NCBI GenBank assembly: GCA_964401845.1
Contig: CAYOAD010000195.1
Span: forward strand, 1-7,331
DNA: 7,331 bases
Reading direction: 5' to 3'
From: CAYFKJ01 sp964401845
GTDB lineage: Bacteria > Pseudomonadota > Alphaproteobacteria > UBA2966
The translations under genes were made by a program, and so were the position numbers. The notes beneath the pieces are model-generated. The model did no database searches, was not told the DNA's origin, and worked only from the letters and a program-made list of their open reading frames with translations. Positions 4,906-7,331 of the stretch are shown here, piece by piece (the first letter of the stretch is position 1; each line of letters starts with the position of its first letter).

Positions 4906-6299
4906 TCGCCGGTTTGGAGGCGCTCGAACAGCTCCTTTACCGTCGGTACAAAGCCGTTGGAATAGAAGGGATCGGTGGCGAAATTGAAGGCGTTGTGGCC
5001 GCCGAAAACCAAGTTGTTGTCGACATCCCCTTCATGCGCGATGCTCTGCAGCGTCTTCTGGATACAGAAACTCCGGGGATCGGCCTTGCGCCCGTTGGTG
5101 CCGTCTTCGGTCTCGGCCCAATTGGAAAAGCGGCACTGGCTGAGGCAGCCCATGCAGTCGATCTGATCCTTGCGAAGTTCCGCCGCTTTTTCGGGCGTGA
5201 CGAAAATCAGCGAATCGTCCGGCGTGCGCATGGGTTCGGTGTAGCCTTCGCCGACCCAGGCCTCCGCCTTGACCTTGTCGTCGGCTGAGAGGAAGACCTC
5301 GCGGCCCCGGGCGCCAAAGGCGAAGCCGGCATCGAAGCCGTTTTCCGGCTTGCGCCGGTAATCCGCCTGACGGGCGTTGCGGGCTTCCAGTTCGCGGATG
5401 AAATCGTTGTGCATGGCGGACGACCAAAACCCCGTCGGGCTGAACTGCTGCAGCAGGATATCGCCCTCCTTCAGCGTCATCAGCCTCTGCTTCCAGGTTT
5501 CGGGGATCGGGCTTTCCTTGGTCAGCAGCGGGCGTGTGCCGTACTGGAAGACGATCGGACCCAGTTCCGGATTGTCGATCCAGTCCTCCCAGTCGCGCAA
5601 ATACCAAACACCGCCCGCCATGACGATGGGGGTGTCGTCGAGCCCGACTTCCCGCATGAACTTGCGGACGGCCAAAACGCGTTCGTAGGGCGGTTGGGGC
5701 GCACGCGGATCCTCGGCGTTGGAGAGCCCGTTGTGGCCGCCCGCCAGCCAGGGGTCTTCGTAGACCACGCCGCCCAACAGTTCCGAGTTTTTGTGATAGG
5801 CGCGTTTCCACAAGGCCCGGAAGGCGCGCATCGAAGAGATGATGGGGTAGTAGTGGACACCATGCTTGGCGGCGATTTCGGCCACCTGATAGGGCATGCC
5901 GGCGCCGCAGGTAATCCCGTGCACCAGTCCCTTGGCGCCTTCCAGGACGCCTTCGAGGACGCGCTGGGCACCGCCCATTTCCCACAATACGTTGAGATGC
6001 AGCCGGCCTTCGCCGCCAGCCACGTCGTGGGCGATCTTCACTTGGGTGATGCCGCCGCGAATGCCTTGCGCGACCAGTTCCTCGTGGCGTTCGCCCCGGG
6101 TTTTGCCTTTGTAAGTGGGCGCGACGATGTTGCCGTCGTCATCCTCGTAGTCCGGGTTGACGCCGGAGACCGTTCCGATGCCGCCGGCCTTGGCCCAGGC
6201 TCCCGAGCTTTCGCCGTCGGAAACGGCAACGCCTTTGCCCGCTTCCAGCAGCGGCAATAGTTCACGCCCCGAAACCTTAACCGGATTGAGTGCCTTCAC
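4902..6299 (-). CDS. Nitronate monooxygenase-family FMN oxidoreductase with C-terminal cysteine cluster
   Basis: A 465-residue TIM-barrel flavoprotein of the nitronate monooxygenase/2-nitropropane dioxygenase family, usually acting on alkyl nitronates or as an FMN-dependent oxidoreductase; the real substrate is unknown. Family marks are GITCGAGMP (128-136), AGGHNG with the catalytic-type His189 (186-191), the FMN-phosphate motif IVMAGGVW (225-232), and YGTRPLLTKES (253-263), equivalent to the GTRF..T.ES box. Typical members have about 320-350 residues. This one has an extra region of about 110 residues holding C382-x2-C385-x3-C389 and then C412 after 22 residues, a possible [4Fe-4S] site. The start is GTG at 6299, chosen because GGAG lies 8 nt upstream and no ATG fits; it follows pnp by 77 bp in the same direction. 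No signal peptide. The N-terminus lacks the usual PIIQAPM opening, so substrate prediction by homology is risky. Confidence 0.82.
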   Translation of the reverse strand: MKALNPVKVSGRELLPLLEAGKGVAVSDGESSGAWAKAGGIGTVSGVNPDYEDDDGNIVAPTYKGKTRGERHEELVAQGIRGGITQVKIAHDVAGGEGRLHLNVLWEMGGAQRVLEGVLEGAKGLVHGITCGAGMPYQVAEIAAKHGVHYYPIISSMRAFRALWKRAYHKNSELLGGVVYEDPWLAGGHNGLSNAEDPRAPQPPYERVLAVRKFMREVGLDDTPIVMAGGVWYLRDWEDWIDNPELGPIVFQYGTRPLLTKESPIPETWKQRLMTLKEGDILLQQFSPTGFWSSAMHNDFIRELEARNARQADYRRKPENGFDAGFAFGARGREVFLSADDKVKAEAWVGEGYTEPMRTPDDSLIFVTPEKAAELRKDQIDCMGCLSQCRFSNWAETEDGTNGRKADPRSFCIQKTLQSIAHEGDVDNNLVFGGHNAFNFATDPFYSNGFVPTVKELFERLQTGD

Positions 6300-6330
6300 T
6301 TACCGCTCCAATTCCAATTTCGTTTCCGAT

Positions 6331-6364
6331 CCGGCGTCCACCGCGCGATTGCCGCGGACGCCGG
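6331..6364. terminator. Stem-loop between pnp and the flavoprotein gene, no U-run
   Basis: CCGGCGTCC (6331-6339) and GGACGCCGG (6356-6364) form a perfect 9-bp GC-rich stem with a 16-nt loop. It begins about 12 nt after the pnp stop codon in the direction of transcription. The bases after it (AUCGGAAACG in minus-strand RNA) are not U-rich, so it is more likely a transcript-end protector or weak attenuator than a strong terminator. Confidence 0.4.
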
Positions 6365-6376
6365 TGCGGAGCTTGC

Positions 6377-7331
<955 letters not shown>

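Noticed and set aside
5032..5985. Minus-strand open frame of 317 codons inside the flavoprotein gene
   Set aside because: Same strand but another frame, Arg-rich and without motifs, while the overlapping frame carries all family signatures.

Overview
This GC-rich window looks like ordinary chromosome from an alphaproteobacterium, perhaps near Rhodospirillales. The main evidence is an Irr-type Fur-family regulator, a group essentially confined to Alphaproteobacteria. A matching Irr (ICE) box, a GTGG-type KH motif in PNPase and a divergent glyoxylate reductase/SH3 gene pair fit the same assignment. No mobile elements, RNA genes, CRISPR arrays or phage genes were found. Coding density is high and gaps are short.

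Layout from left to right. At 1-923 (-) is a 3'-truncated D-2-hydroxyacid dehydrogenase, probably a glyoxylate/hydroxypyruvate reductase. Across a 157-bp divergent promoter region, 1081-1569 (+) encodes a secreted protein with two bacterial SH3 domains. It converges almost without a gap on a minus-strand set: DUF3501 protein (1581-2174), a GlpC/HdrD-like CCG-domain iron-sulfur protein (2193-3533), a rubrerythrin without a rubredoxin domain (3711-4130) and Irr (4373-4810). Further right are a long nitronate-monooxygenase-type flavoprotein (4902-6299) and the C-terminal 317 codons of PNPase (6377-7331), both also on the minus strand.

The most interesting part is 1581-4905. Rubrerythrin, the CCG-domain protein and DUF3501 form a minus-strand unit of the kind expected for peroxide defence. 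The rubrerythrin has a full diiron site but no rubredoxin domain, so it needs an external electron donor, and the neighbouring iron-sulfur protein is the natural candidate. The unit is preceded by a good ICE box (4267-4283) that abuts a sigma70-like promoter, and the gene next to it encodes Irr itself. A Rho-independent terminator with a UUCG loop separates rubrerythrin from the downstream pair and would let rubrerythrin be made in excess. A perfect FNR/FixK-type inverted repeat (4892-4905) lies over the likely irr promoter and overlaps the stop codon of the flavoprotein gene. Together these suggest a peroxide-detoxifying module tied to iron and oxygen status whose electron-transfer partner and DUF3501 component are not biochemically defined. 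The gene products are read from the sequence; the circuit is inference.

A second point of interest is the flavoprotein at 4902-6299. It has a C-terminal CX2CX3CX22C cysteine set, which standard nitronate monooxygenases lack, and this could bind an iron-sulfur cluster.
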